Assembly (NCBI GenBank): GCA_003151825.1 | Contig: PLYO01000029.1 | Coordinates: 1-64,000, forward strand | Length of the DNA: 64,000 nucleotides | Reading direction: 5' to 3' | Origin: Ignavibacteriota bacterium | GTDB taxonomy: Bacteria; Bacteroidota; Ignavibacteria; Palsa-1295 | Shown: piece by piece, positions 16,407-25,053 of the stretch | How positions within the stretch are numbered: the first letter of the stretch is position 1 | Layout: the number at the start of each line of letters is the position of its first letter | Notes under the pieces: model-generated | What the model was told of the DNA's origin: nothing | The model's database searches: none | The model's input: only the letters and a program-made list of their open reading frames with translations | Program-made: the position numbers and the translations under genes

Positions 16407-17114
16407 CTCAGCGTGATCGCTCATGCTTGCGGCATGATCGCTCATGCTGGCGTGATTGCGGCGTTTCATCCGCTTGCGTCGTTCACAAGCGGGATTCTGA
16501 AATTTCTAAGTCAGGCGCTCATCGATTATGGGTACGTGATCGTTTTCGTTGCCATCATGATCGAAAGCATGGGTGTACCGTTTCCTGGCGAGACGACACT
16601 GCTCGTGGCTTCGGCGTATGCGGCGTCGAGCGGTGCGCTCAGCATTTTTGGAGTAATCGGCTCCGCTGCCGGCGGCGCGATGATCGGCGACAGCCTCGGC
16701 TATTGGATTGGCCGCGAAGGCGGTAGGCGGCTTATTCGGCGCTATGGAAAATATGTCGGTCTCACCGACCATCGCTACCAGCGCGTGCAGGGTTATCTAA
16801 AGCTGCATGGCGGCAAGGCCGTCTTTTTCGGGCGCTTCGTTTCGGTTGCTCGGACGTGGATCGCGGTGTTAGTCGGCGCGCATCATTTGAATTATGTGCA
16901 GTTCCTGCTGTATGACATCTTGGGAGCGATTGTCTGGGCGACGCTCTATGGCTCGCTCGGCTATGCCTTCGGCTCGAATCTGCCGCTGCTCGAAAAATGG
17001 GTCAAGCGCGCGGGCATTACGGTCGCGATTTGCTCGGTGGTCGTTGTGGCGATTTATCTTCTCTATCTTCGAAGAAAGCGGAGACTGGCAAAGGAATCGT
17101 CGGAACCGATGTAG
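16377..17114 (+). CDS. DedA family inner-membrane protein
   Basis: DedA proteins are polytopic membrane proteins linked to lipid carrier flipping and envelope stability. The family core is clear: YGYVIVFVAIMIESMGVPFP, GETTLLVASAYAA, GDSLGYWIGREGGRR, FFGRFVSVARTWIAVLVGAH, and a last membrane helix ending in a basic tail. The first 30 or so residues (MILHAATMIHLSVIAHACGM) come from a dispersed repeat and TGATCGCTCA palindromes, so the true start may be ATG 16398 or 16434. A palindromic repeat begins 2 bp after the stop. Confidence 0.88.
   Translation: MILHAATMIHLSVIAHACGMIAHAGVIAAFHPLASFTSGILKFLSQALIDYGYVIVFVAIMIESMGVPFPGETTLLVASAYAASSGALSIFGVIGSAAGGAMIGDSLGYWIGREGGRRLIRRYGKYVGLTDHRYQRVQGYLKLHGGKAVFFGRFVSVARTWIAVLVGAHHLNYVQFLLYDILGAIVWATLYGSLGYAFGSNLPLLEKWVKRAGITVAICSVVVVAIYLLYLRRKRRLAKESSEPM
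16411..16447. repeat. Tandem TGATCGCTCA palindromes in the dedA 5' region
   Basis: GCGTGATCGCTCATGC (16411-16426) and GCATGATCGCTCATGC (16432-16447) are two copies of a palindrome also found three times upstream of dnaA. They are translated as VIAHACGMIAHAG. Confidence 0.6.
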
Positions 17115-17116
17115 AA

Positions 17117-17210
17117 CCCCTCTCCTTACCAAGGAGAGGGGCAGGGGAGAGGTGTCAGCCTAACTCAACTTTACCTCTCCCCTAACCCCTCTCCTTGGTA
17201 AGGAGAGGGG
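17117..17210. repeat. Inverted palindromic repeat pair between dedA and rseP
   Basis: CCCCTCTCCTTACCAAGGAG and GGGGCAGGGGAGAGGT are followed by an inverted copy, ACCTCTCCCCTAACCCCTCT and CCTTGGTAAGGAGAGGGG. The pair fills the gap between convergent genes and could act as a bidirectional transcription stop. It is the clearest full-length copy of the repeat family that lies in frame inside mazG. Confidence 0.8.
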
Positions 17211-17216
17211 AATAGT

Positions 17217-18632
17217 TCAGAGCGTTCGAATATCGTTAATCACCATAAAGACCATCAGGAAAAGCAAAATAGCGATTCCAACTTTTTGGAAGTTGAGTTT
17301 GAATCGCTGCGAGAGTTCGTGGCCAAGCGCGGCTTCGATGAGAATGATGAGGAGATGCCCGCCATCGAGCGCGGGGATGGGAAGGATATTAATAAGCGCG
17401 AGTGAAATCGAAAGCAGCGCCATAAATCCGATGAAGCTTTCGAACCCACCTTCGGCGCTCTTGGAAGCGACCTGCGCAATTTTGATCGGGCCGCCGAGCG
17501 CATCGCCAACCGCCATTTTCCCTTCGATGATTTCGCCGATCGAAATAACCGTTATGCGCGCATAGGACCACAGGTTCGTCCAGCCGAGACCGAGCGAGAC
17601 GGCCATGCCATAGTGAATCTCGGTTTTGGGGCCGGCGTAATTCGATTCCTGAACTACGCCGATCTGTCCTTTCGCGTCCGGCGTGACGGTGACAAGTTTG
17701 TGCTCGCCCTTACGGACAAGATCGATAGCGATCGGCTTTAAAGGATGGGAACTTATCGCATCGATCAATGCGCTTGGGTTTGCGATAGCCGCTCCATCGA
17801 TGGCGGCGATGCTATCGCCTTTCAGGAGTCCAGCGTGCGCGGCCGGCGAGGCGGGGAGTACGCTATCGAGCGTCGGCGCAGTGTATCCCGTGGGATCGAG
17901 CCCGAAGCGTTTTTGAACGTCCTTCAGGTTTCCTAAGTCCGAGGCTCGGTAGAGCGCGGAATATAGCTTGCCGCCGCGTTCGAAGGTAATGGAAAAATCG
18001 CGGCCGAATTTTTCCGTCAGGGTTTGATCGATGTCCAGCCAGTTCGTCGCTTTTTTCCCAGCGATGGAGATTACCCGGTCGCCCGGCTGAATGCCATCTT
18101 CTTCCGAGACCGAGCCGTGGGTGACGTAACCAACGGTTGTCGTGGCCGGCGTTTCCGCACCATAAAAATAATTTCTCCCGGAGAAAATCGACCATGCAAG
18201 CAAGACATTCATAATCACGCCCGCGGAAATCACGATGGATTTTTGCCACCAGGGTTTTGCACGAAATTCCCACGGTTGAATTTCGTCCGGCAGCGCTTCG
18301 TTTTGCGTTTCATCGATCATTCCCTCAATTTTGGCGTAGCCGCCAATCGGAAGAATGGAGAGCCGGTAATCGGTATTGTTCTCCAATTGACTTTCGGCTT
18401 CCGGGTCGAGGGGACCGAACGTGAAGCCGTTCACCTTATTGAATCCAAAGATGCGCCGGCCCATGCCGACGGAAAACACTGGCACGCGCATCCCGAAAAT
18501 CCGGCCCGCGATAAAATGCCCGAACTCGTGGATGGTCACGAGCACAAAGATCGTGATGACGAAAAAGAGCAGCGCCCGGAGTACGCTTACCGCGCCTTCA
18601 AGGCCTATTTGAGCTAATATGAAATGTTCCAA
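17217..18632 (-). CDS. rseP: RseP-type site-2 membrane zinc metalloprotease
   Basis: RseP/RIP proteases cut transmembrane segments, classically of anti-sigma factors after a first cleavage. The 471-residue protein has HEFGH (residues 35-39) in its first membrane helix and the third metal ligand in NILPIPALDGGHLL near the C-terminus. Two PDZ-like domains lie in the middle: GSVSEEDGIQPGDRVISIAG and SPAAHAGLLKGDSIAAIDG. The annotated start is TTG at 18632, because the frame has no earlier ATG. With three anti-sigma-like membrane proteins in the window, these are natural candidate substrates, though this is inference. Confidence 0.94.
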   Translation of the reverse strand: MEHFILAQIGLEGAVSVLRALLFFVITIFVLVTIHEFGHFIAGRIFGMRVPVFSVGMGRRIFGFNKVNGFTFGPLDPEAESQLENNTDYRLSILPIGGYAKIEGMIDETQNEALPDEIQPWEFRAKPWWQKSIVISAGVIMNVLLAWSIFSGRNYFYGAETPATTTVGYVTHGSVSEEDGIQPGDRVISIAGKKATNWLDIDQTLTEKFGRDFSITFERGGKLYSALYRASDLGNLKDVQKRFGLDPTGYTAPTLDSVLPASPAAHAGLLKGDSIAAIDGAAIANPSALIDAISSHPLKPIAIDLVRKGEHKLVTVTPDAKGQIGVVQESNYAGPKTEIHYGMAVSLGLGWTNLWSYARITVISIGEIIEGKMAVGDALGGPIKIAQVASKSAEGGFESFIGFMALLSISLALINILPIPALDGGHLLIILIEAALGHELSQRFKLNFQKVGIAILLFLMVFMVINDIRTL

Positions 18633-18751
18633 TGAGAGGGAATAATAATAATAAATGTTACAATGTCCGGGAAGGGCGAGATGGTTCGCTGTTTGGAAAA
18701 AAATAATCCATGGCGGCGGGAAACGAAACTCTGATTATGTCCATATTCAGG

Positions 18752-18897
18752 TCATTGCGAGGAGGAATTGCGAAGAGAAGCGCGCATGACCGATCATGCG
18801 CGGGAGCAATTCCGACGAAGCAATCTCCCCGCTTCGACGTGGAGATTGCTTCGTCGAATCGAACTCCCTCCGGTCGTTCGATTCTCCTCGCAATGAC
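18752..18897. repeat. Inverted-repeat element (CATTGCGAGGAG family)
   Basis: GTCATTGCGAGGAG at the left and CTCCTCGCAATGAC at the right are perfect inverted ends. Inside are the palindrome CGCGCATGACCGATCATGCG (18781) and two inverted GAAGCAATCTCC/GGAGATTGCTTC segments. It fills the divergent promoter region between rseP and rsmG. A relative lies at 34203-34320 and a diverged type at 26005-26133. Confidence 0.75.
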
Positions 18898-18924
18898 AAT
18901 TCTCTAACCTGCACAGTATCATAG

Positions 18925-19593
18925 ATGGAACTTCACGAACTTATCGTCATTTGCAAAGCAAATGGTCTCTTTAGCCCAACGGAAGGGGCAGAAAAGCTTG
19001 CTTTTTACGCGAAATTGCTTCGAGGATGGAATGCGAAAATCAATCTCATTTCCCGCAAAGACGAGGAACATGTTCTCGATCGGCATATTCTTCATTCGCT
19101 TACGCTTCGGGTGCCGTCTGTCTGCGATTTTGATTTTACGAATAAGCGCGTGGCCGACCTCGGCACGGGCGGCGGATTGCCGGGGATTCCGCTCAAAATC
19201 GTGACACCGTCCATAGATATGACGCTGATCGATTCCATTCAAAAAAAAATCACGGCCTGCGGCGAGATGATTACGGAACTGGACCTTATCGGAATTCATG
19301 CGGCCCGTGGTCGCGCGGAAGAACTCGCGAGCGAACGGGAGTTCGCGCACACTTACGATGCCGTCGTTTCCCGCGCGGTTGCGCCGCTCGATGAGCTTGC
19401 CAAATGGAGCAGGGGATTGCTCAAACCGGGTGGAATCCTTCTTGCGCTGAAAGGAGGCGAGGTGCGGGAAGAGATTTTGCAGACCTGGCGACTTAGCTTC
19501 GTTCAGAAGATTAAGGAACAACCGCTACGACTCTTTGAATACGATGAATTCGAGCGCGAAGGAAAAAAACTCATCACGGTCACGTTCGTATAG
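18925..19593 (+). CDS. rsmG: 16S rRNA (guanine-527 N7) methyltransferase
   Basis: RsmG methylates G527 in the 530 loop of 16S rRNA using SAM; loss gives low-level streptomycin resistance. The 222-residue product is of normal length. It shows the family elements LRGWNAKINLISRKDEEHVL, HILHSLTL, the SAM motif VADLGTGGGLPGIPLKI, and VVSRAVAPLDELAKW. The start ATG at 18925 is well placed. A short REP-like sequence begins a few bases after the stop. Confidence 0.95.
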   Translation: MELHELIVICKANGLFSPTEGAEKLAFYAKLLRGWNAKINLISRKDEEHVLDRHILHSLTLRVPSVCDFDFTNKRVADLGTGGGLPGIPLKIVTPSIDMTLIDSIQKKITACGEMITELDLIGIHAARGRAEELASEREFAHTYDAVVSRAVAPLDELAKWSRGLLKPGGILLALKGGEVREEILQTWRLSFVQKIKEQPLRLFEYDEFEREGKKLITVTFV

Positions 19594-19652
19594 TAGTGCG
19601 GTTTTCGCGCCAACCGGGTAGGGCGGGAAACCCGCTCACTATATTCGTGTTC

Positions 19653-19686
19653 TCCACTATCAACTATCCACTACTATCCACTACTC
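19653..19686 (+). repeat. CCACTATC-type short tandem repeat
   Basis: Degenerate tandem units (TCCACTATCAACTATCCACT, ACTATCCACTACTC) run directly into the GTG start codon of the GH57 gene. Confidence 0.5.
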
Positions 19687-21828
19687 GTGAAGTCTGTCAT
19701 ATTTTCGTTTGCCACGCATAACCATCAGCCGCTTGGGAACTTCGAGCATGTGTTCGAGGACTCGTTTAAAAAATCGTATCTTCCTTTTTTTGCATTAGCG
19801 GCTAAGTATCCTAAGTTTCGTTTTGCTGCGCATTTCAGTGGAATTCTTTTAGAGTGGATCGAAGCAAAGCATCCGGAGCACATCGCAAGGCTTGGCGGGA
19901 TGGTCGCAAGCGGTCAGCTTGAAATTATCTCCGGCGGATATTACGAGCCGATTCTTTCGGTTATTCCTTCTCAGGATCAGCAGGCGCAGATTGCGCTGCT
20001 CTCGCAAAAAATCGAAACGTTATTGCGTACGAAAGCACGCGGAATGTGGCTGGCCGAGCGCGTCTGGGAGCAGGCATTGGCGTCCGTTCTGAATAATGCC
20101 GGAATCCGGTACGTGCTGCTCGACGATACCCATTTCCTATATGCAGGACTGCATGAGGACGACCTTACGGGATACTATCTCACGGAAGACAAAGGAAAAA
20201 CGCTCGCTGTTTTTCCTATTTCGAAAGCGCTCCGCTATGCCATTCCATTTATGAATGTCGATGAAACCATCCGCATCCTCCGCGACGCCGCCAGCGAGCA
20301 TGGGAACCCAGTCGTGACCTTCGGCGACGATGGCGAAAAATTTGGCGTCTGGCCGCGCACCTACGATCATGTGTATAACGATGGCTGGCTCGAAGAATTT
20401 TTCCGCAAACTTTCGGAAAATTCCGATTGGATTACCTTCCTCCCGCCGGGTGAAGTATTGGAGCGCGTCCAGCCGCGCGGACGCATTTATCTGCCCACGG
20501 CAAGCTACGCCGAAATGATGCAGTGGTCGCTGCCCACGGCGGATGCGATCCAGAATTATGAGCGATTTCTTCATGAGTTGGACGAGGATAAAGCGCGATG
20601 GCAGCAGTACCGCTCGTTCGTGCGCGGAGGATATTGGCGAAATTTTTTCGTCAAGTATCCGGAATCGAATCAGCTCCATAAACATGCACTACGCACAAGC
20701 GCACGTATTGAAAAACTCGCAGCAGCCGGCAAGAATGTTGGCGAAGCAAGGAGGGAATTACTTCGCTCGCAGTGTAACGATCCGTATTGGCATGGCATCT
20801 TTGGCGGGGTGTATCTTTCGAATCTGCGTCATGCGAATTATTCGGCGCTCGTGAAAGCGGATGCGCTTGCGGATAAAGCCGAAGGGCTTCGCGGCGTTCG
20901 TATGGAGGCCAGCGATTTCGATTGCGACGGAGCGGAGGAAGTGATTCTCGAATCGCGCGTCTTTTCGATTTATGTCAAACCATCAGTGGGCGGCATGATC
21001 GCGGAAATTGATTTTAAACCACGTGCCTTTAACGCAACGAATATCGTTTCGCGTCGTAAGGAAGACTATCATGCGAAAATTGCACAGGCATATCATGGCG
21101 AGGGCAGTGTGGCCACAGCTTCTATTCACGACGGGTTGCAAGCAAAGGAAGCGGGCCTCGAAAAGCTCCTTGTCTATGATTGGTACCGGCATGGCTGTTT
21201 GATCGAACATTTCCTTCCGCCGGAAAGCTCGCCGGACAGGCAACGCGGTTTCGAAGAACTCGGAAATTTCGTGACTTCCGCCTTCGAATGGGGTTGGAAT
21301 AAGAAGGAGGGACTCCTGCGGCTAACGTGTATGGGCAGCGTCGCGGGAAAATCCATCAGGATGACGAAAGAACTCGGCCTATCGTCCGCCAGCCAGGATT
21401 TAAAAGTGACCTATTCACTCACGAACGAATCGGACGAGTTCGTTCGTTTTAACTTCGCTTCCGAATGGGCATTTCATCTGCTCGCGCCGGATGCGCCCGA
21501 CCGCTATTATGAATCGAACGGTCAGAAACTCGCATGGCCGGCCATGAATAGTTCAGGTAGCATCTCCCTCCCCTTACCAAGATCCGGGGCAGGGGAGAGG
21601 TTGAATATTCGCCTGGTGGATGAGTATTTGAAATTAGCCATCGGGATCGAAGCTCAGGACGCGGATGAAATCGTCCGGTTTCCACTTGAGACCATTTCGA
21701 TGAGCGAAGGCGGTTTCGAGCGCATGTTTCAGGGATCGATCGTCATGCCGGTCTGGAACGTGGAGCTTGCGCCAGGCGCCGAATGGAATACGCAATTAAT
21801 CGTGACGTTTGAACAACTATCATCATGA
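19687..21828 (+). CDS. GH57 4-alpha-glucanotransferase / alpha-amylase-type enzyme
   Basis: GH57 glucanotransferases cut and rejoin alpha-1,4-glucans by a retaining mechanism. The 713-residue protein has HNHQPLGNFE at the N-terminus. The nucleophile motif is GMWLAERVWE (Glu124) and the acid/base motif TFGDDGEKFG (Asp214), close to positions known for the Thermococcus enzyme. The C-terminal half (from about residue 400) is the beta-sandwich DUF1925/1926 region. Residues 625-639 (SLPLPRSGAGERL) are a palindromic repeat read in frame. The start is GTG. The gene overlaps the next one by ATGA, suggesting a joint role in storage or surface glycan metabolism. Confidence 0.92.
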   Translation: MKSVIFSFATHNHQPLGNFEHVFEDSFKKSYLPFFALAAKYPKFRFAAHFSGILLEWIEAKHPEHIARLGGMVASGQLEIISGGYYEPILSVIPSQDQQAQIALLSQKIETLLRTKARGMWLAERVWEQALASVLNNAGIRYVLLDDTHFLYAGLHEDDLTGYYLTEDKGKTLAVFPISKALRYAIPFMNVDETIRILRDAASEHGNPVVTFGDDGEKFGVWPRTYDHVYNDGWLEEFFRKLSENSDWITFLPPGEVLERVQPRGRIYLPTASYAEMMQWSLPTADAIQNYERFLHELDEDKARWQQYRSFVRGGYWRNFFVKYPESNQLHKHALRTSARIEKLAAAGKNVGEARRELLRSQCNDPYWHGIFGGVYLSNLRHANYSALVKADALADKAEGLRGVRMEASDFDCDGAEEVILESRVFSIYVKPSVGGMIAEIDFKPRAFNATNIVSRRKEDYHAKIAQAYHGEGSVATASIHDGLQAKEAGLEKLLVYDWYRHGCLIEHFLPPESSPDRQRGFEELGNFVTSAFEWGWNKKEGLLRLTCMGSVAGKSIRMTKELGLSSASQDLKVTYSLTNESDEFVRFNFASEWAFHLLAPDAPDRYYESNGQKLAWPAMNSSGSISLPLPRSGAGERLNIRLVDEYLKLAIGIEAQDADEIVRFPLETISMSEGGFERMFQGSIVMPVWNVELAPGAEWNTQLIVTFEQLSS
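21561..21602. repeat. Palindromic repeat read in frame inside the GH57 gene
   Basis: CCCTCCCCTTACCAAGATCC followed by GGGGCAGGGGAGAGGTT is a degenerate single unit of the family at 17117-17210, keeping the diagnostic GGGGCAGGGGAGAGGT end. Confidence 0.8.
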
Positions 21829-22649
21829 ATCAAAGAAAAACTTTCGAGCGGAGATGGAAGAAAGGCTCGTCCTCCGAGCCTATTCAAATTACCATACCCG
21901 TGCAGGCGCAGCTTTCCGTCATTATTCCGACGAAGAATGAGGAGAAGTTGCTCGAACGATGCCTGCAGCAATTTTCTCCGAGGATCAAGCACCGCTTCGG
22001 GATTGAAATTATCGTCAGCGACGGTGGCTCGACGGATAATACCATCGGCATCGCCGCCGCGTATGCGGATTTTATCGCGACGCATGACGCCGACCGTGGC
22101 CCCACGCCGCGCCGCCAGACGATTGCCGAGGGGCGCAATCGCGGCGCGGAAATGGCCCACGCCGATTTGCTCCTTTTTCTCAATGCCGATACGTTAATCC
22201 CCAATATCGAATTGTTTCTCCGGCGCGTGGTTCAGCGATTCGCTGTGAACGAATCCCTTTCCGCGATTGCCACACGGGTCGAGGTGTTACCCGAAGAGCG
22301 CGGTTGGAGCGACGTTCTGTTTCACGCCTATTTCAATCGCTACGTTCGCTATGCAAACTTGGTGGGTCTTGGCATGGGCCGTGGAGAATGCCAGATCGTG
22401 CGGCGGGACGCATTTGAATTGCTGAATGGATACGATCCACAGATGGCCGCCGGCGAGGATTTCGATTTATATAGGCGCATCCGTTCGATTGGCCGCGTGA
22501 AATACGATAGGAAGCTCCTCGTTTTCGAATCGCCGCGCCGATACCGGAAATATGGTTACGCCCGCGTGTATTTCGATTGGATTCGTAATGGCGTTGCCGT
22601 TCTCCTGCGCCATCGTTCGGCGCAGGATGTCTGGGAAGAAGTTCGCTGA
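21825..22649 (+). CDS. Family 2 glycosyltransferase
   Basis: The 274-residue enzyme shows a GT-A fold: SVIIPTKNEEKLLERCLQQF, the nucleotide-binding SDGGSTDNT, and the metal-binding LLFLNADT. GECQIVRRDAFELLNGYD and AAGEDFDLYRRIR are the acceptor-side motifs. GT2 enzymes move sugars from nucleotide donors to lipids, proteins or glycans. Donor and acceptor are not predictable here. It overlaps the GH57 gene by ATGA. A short basic C-terminal region has a possible amphipathic helix. A tandem ATGAAGGATGAGG-type repeat starts one base after its stop. Confidence 0.9.
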   Translation: MNQRKTFERRWKKGSSSEPIQITIPVQAQLSVIIPTKNEEKLLERCLQQFSPRIKHRFGIEIIVSDGGSTDNTIGIAAAYADFIATHDADRGPTPRRQTIAEGRNRGAEMAHADLLLFLNADTLIPNIELFLRRVVQRFAVNESLSAIATRVEVLPEERGWSDVLFHAYFNRYVRYANLVGLGMGRGECQIVRRDAFELLNGYDPQMAAGEDFDLYRRIRSIGRVKYDRKLLVFESPRRYRKYGYARVYFDWIRNGVAVLLRHRSAQDVWEEVR

Positions 22650-22650
22650 T

Positions 22651-22684
22651 GGCAAGGATGAAGGATGAGGGATGAAGAATGAAG
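22651..22684 (+). repeat. GGATGAAG repeat, left arm of a 34-nt inverted pair
   Basis: GGCAAGGATGAAGGATGAGG and its continuation pair with 22830-22863 in 32 of 34 positions. The TonB receptor start codon (22771) lies in the loop between the arms. Confidence 0.75.
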
Positions 22685-22770
22685 GGGATTTAAAGCCGTC
22701 GTCTTAGTTACTGTCATCATTCATTTCAGGTCGGACCGTCAACCTTCAATATTATCTCACGCAAAGAAGG

Positions 22771-25053
22771 ATGAAGAACTATCGTTTTCGCATGAGCTTG
22801 CGTGGGTTCTCAACTCTTTTCTTCTTTACCTTCATCCTTCATCCCTCATCCCTCATCCTTGCCCAGAGCGCGTCTATTTCCGGACATGTGCGCGATAGCG
22901 TGACGCACGAAGCGCTTGCTGGCGCGCGCATCGAACTTCGCGCGCTTCATGGCGGAGCGATCAGCGACCGGAATGGGAATTTTTCTTTAAACGAATTACC
23001 GGAGGGAACACTCGTTATTGAAGTGCATCTCATTGGATATGATTCGGCGAAGTATAACATCGTTTTATCCGAAGGAGAGACGTTCAACATAAACGTCGAT
23101 ATGCGCGCTCAGAGTATTTCCGGCACAGAGATAACGATCGAAAGTGAGCGTGAGCGAGAACTGGAAAAAACGACGGTCAGCCACATCGAACTCACGCCGG
23201 CCATGATAGATAAGGTTCCGTCCCTCGGCGGCGAAAGCGATCCCTTCCGGGTGCTGCAACTGATGCCGGGCGTGAAGGCGCTAAGCGAGCTTTCGAGCGG
23301 ACTGTATATTCGCGGCGGTCCGCCGGATCAAACGCTGATTCTGCTCGACGACAATGTTGTCTATAATCCTACGCATCTTTTCGGATTTTTCAGCACGTTC
23401 AATACGGATGCGATCAAGAGCGTCGATCTCATCAAAGGCGGCTATCCGCCGGAATATGGCGGGCGCCTCACCGGCGTGTTGGACGTGACCACCCGCGAGG
23501 GCGACCCCAATGACTTTCATGGACAAAGTTCCCTTAGCATGATCGCCGCGCGGCAGACCATCGAATTCCCCGTGCCGGGTGGTTCGATGCTTATTTCCGG
23601 GCGCCGCACGTATATCGACGAGTTCTTGAATGCGGTCGATGCCCAGAAAATCCTGGGAGACACCTCGCCGCTGCCGCAATATTATTTTTACGATCTTAAC
23701 GCGAAAATCGACGAGCATCTGGGCGCCAGCGATCATCTTAGCATTTCGGGCTATCTTGGCGCCGATAATTTATATTATCCCACCAACGGCGTCATCGATC
23801 TTTCGCTCACCTGGGGCAATAAGCTTGCGAGCGCAGAGTGGACACATTTTTTTTCGGATAATCTTTTTGCCCGGACGTTCGTGGGATATAGCGCGTATTC
23901 CACGCAATCCTCGGGCACGATCGCTTCGGATTCTTTCGTATTCGACAATAGCATTCAGGAACTTTCCGCGAAGGAAGATGTGGATTGGCGCGCGAGCGAT
24001 GAGCACGATCTTCGCATGGGCACTGGGCTTTCGCGCTATACTTTTAATTTTTACAATACGCTTGGCACCACGAATAAGCCGCTCAAGGATACCGGCGGAG
24101 TTCCCTATTATCTTTCGGCCTATACGCAAGATGAATGGAAGCCGTCTGAGAGCGTCACGGCAACCTATGGTCTGCGCGCGGAATGGCTCGATCTCGCTAA
24201 TGCGATCACGCTCGATCCGCGCGCGACTGTTGCGTATCAACTCAATCCCGACTGGACGCTGAAGGCGTCCACGGGTATTTATCACCAATTCCTGCATCTC
24301 GTTTCGGCGGGCGAATATACGTTTTTCGATTTTTGGGTTCCCGGAACCGCGCCGCTGCCGCCGAGCCAAAGCACGCAATATATTTTGGGACTGAGCGGCT
24401 ATCCTGCTGATCCCTATTTCGTTTCCTGCGAAGTCTATTACAAAAAGCTGAATAATATCGTCGAATACAACGAGACGAAATTTCTTTCGGATTCGATCAC
24501 GGAGATTTTCCCGCGCGGCACGGGACAGGCGTACGGGATGGAACTGTTTCTGCGGGAGCAGACTGGTAAGTTCACCGGATGGATCGGCTATACACTTTCG
24601 TGGGTGACGGAGCAAATTCCAGAGTTGAATAACGGCCAGCCCTTTTATCCGACATGGGATCAGCGGAACGATATTCAGCTAGTGCTGAATTACAAAGCAT
24701 CCGACCGATGGACGTTTGGCGCCACCTGGACCTTCGCCACCGGACAAGCTAACACTTCGGATATTGGATATTACCAAATTGCGCTCGATGGCATTGGTCA
24801 GCAGCAGGATCTCGACATTCCCGGCGGCCTTGGTGCGGAACGCTTGCCGGACTATCACCGCGCGGACGCGAGCGCAACCTACTCGTTCCAAATGTTTGGC
24901 AAAAGTGCGAAGGCTTCGCTCGATATTTTTAATCTCTATAATCACCGGAACGTCTGGTTTCAAGTGGTCGATACCCAGAAGCAGCCGCCGCAGGTTTCGG
25001 ATGTATTATCGCTGCCGATTATTCCCACGCTTGGAATCGAGGTGACGTACTAA
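22771..25053 (+). CDS. TonB-dependent outer-membrane receptor with carboxypeptidase-regulatory-like domain
   Basis: These receptors import ligands through a 22-strand barrel powered by TonB. The 760-residue product has a signal peptide ending near LILAQ; part of it (FILHPSSLIL) is encoded by a repeat. A carboxypeptidase-regulatory-like domain follows (ISGHVRDSVTHEALAGARIE), then the plug (LQLMPGVKALSELSSGLYIR, GGPPDQTLILLDD, VDLIKGGYPPEYGGRLTGVL) and the barrel. The last residues (IIPTLGIEVTY) end in an aromatic as barrels do. The stop overlaps the DUF4249 start (TAATG), so the two are coupled, as commonly seen in Bacteroidota. The ligand is unknown. Confidence 0.93.
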   Translation: MKNYRFRMSLRGFSTLFFFTFILHPSSLILAQSASISGHVRDSVTHEALAGARIELRALHGGAISDRNGNFSLNELPEGTLVIEVHLIGYDSAKYNIVLSEGETFNINVDMRAQSISGTEITIESERERELEKTTVSHIELTPAMIDKVPSLGGESDPFRVLQLMPGVKALSELSSGLYIRGGPPDQTLILLDDNVVYNPTHLFGFFSTFNTDAIKSVDLIKGGYPPEYGGRLTGVLDVTTREGDPNDFHGQSSLSMIAARQTIEFPVPGGSMLISGRRTYIDEFLNAVDAQKILGDTSPLPQYYFYDLNAKIDEHLGASDHLSISGYLGADNLYYPTNGVIDLSLTWGNKLASAEWTHFFSDNLFARTFVGYSAYSTQSSGTIASDSFVFDNSIQELSAKEDVDWRASDEHDLRMGTGLSRYTFNFYNTLGTTNKPLKDTGGVPYYLSAYTQDEWKPSESVTATYGLRAEWLDLANAITLDPRATVAYQLNPDWTLKASTGIYHQFLHLVSAGEYTFFDFWVPGTAPLPPSQSTQYILGLSGYPADPYFVSCEVYYKKLNNIVEYNETKFLSDSITEIFPRGTGQAYGMELFLREQTGKFTGWIGYTLSWVTEQIPELNNGQPFYPTWDQRNDIQLVLNYKASDRWTFGATWTFATGQANTSDIGYYQIALDGIGQQQDLDIPGGLGAERLPDYHRADASATYSFQMFGKSAKASLDIFNLYNHRNVWFQVVDTQKQPPQVSDVLSLPIIPTLGIEVTY
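22830..22863 (+). repeat. Right arm of the 34-nt inverted pair, inside the TonB receptor signal peptide
   Basis: CTTCATCCTTCATCCCTCAT and its continuation encode FILHPSSLIL of the signal peptide and are nearly complementary to 22651-22684. Confidence 0.75.
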
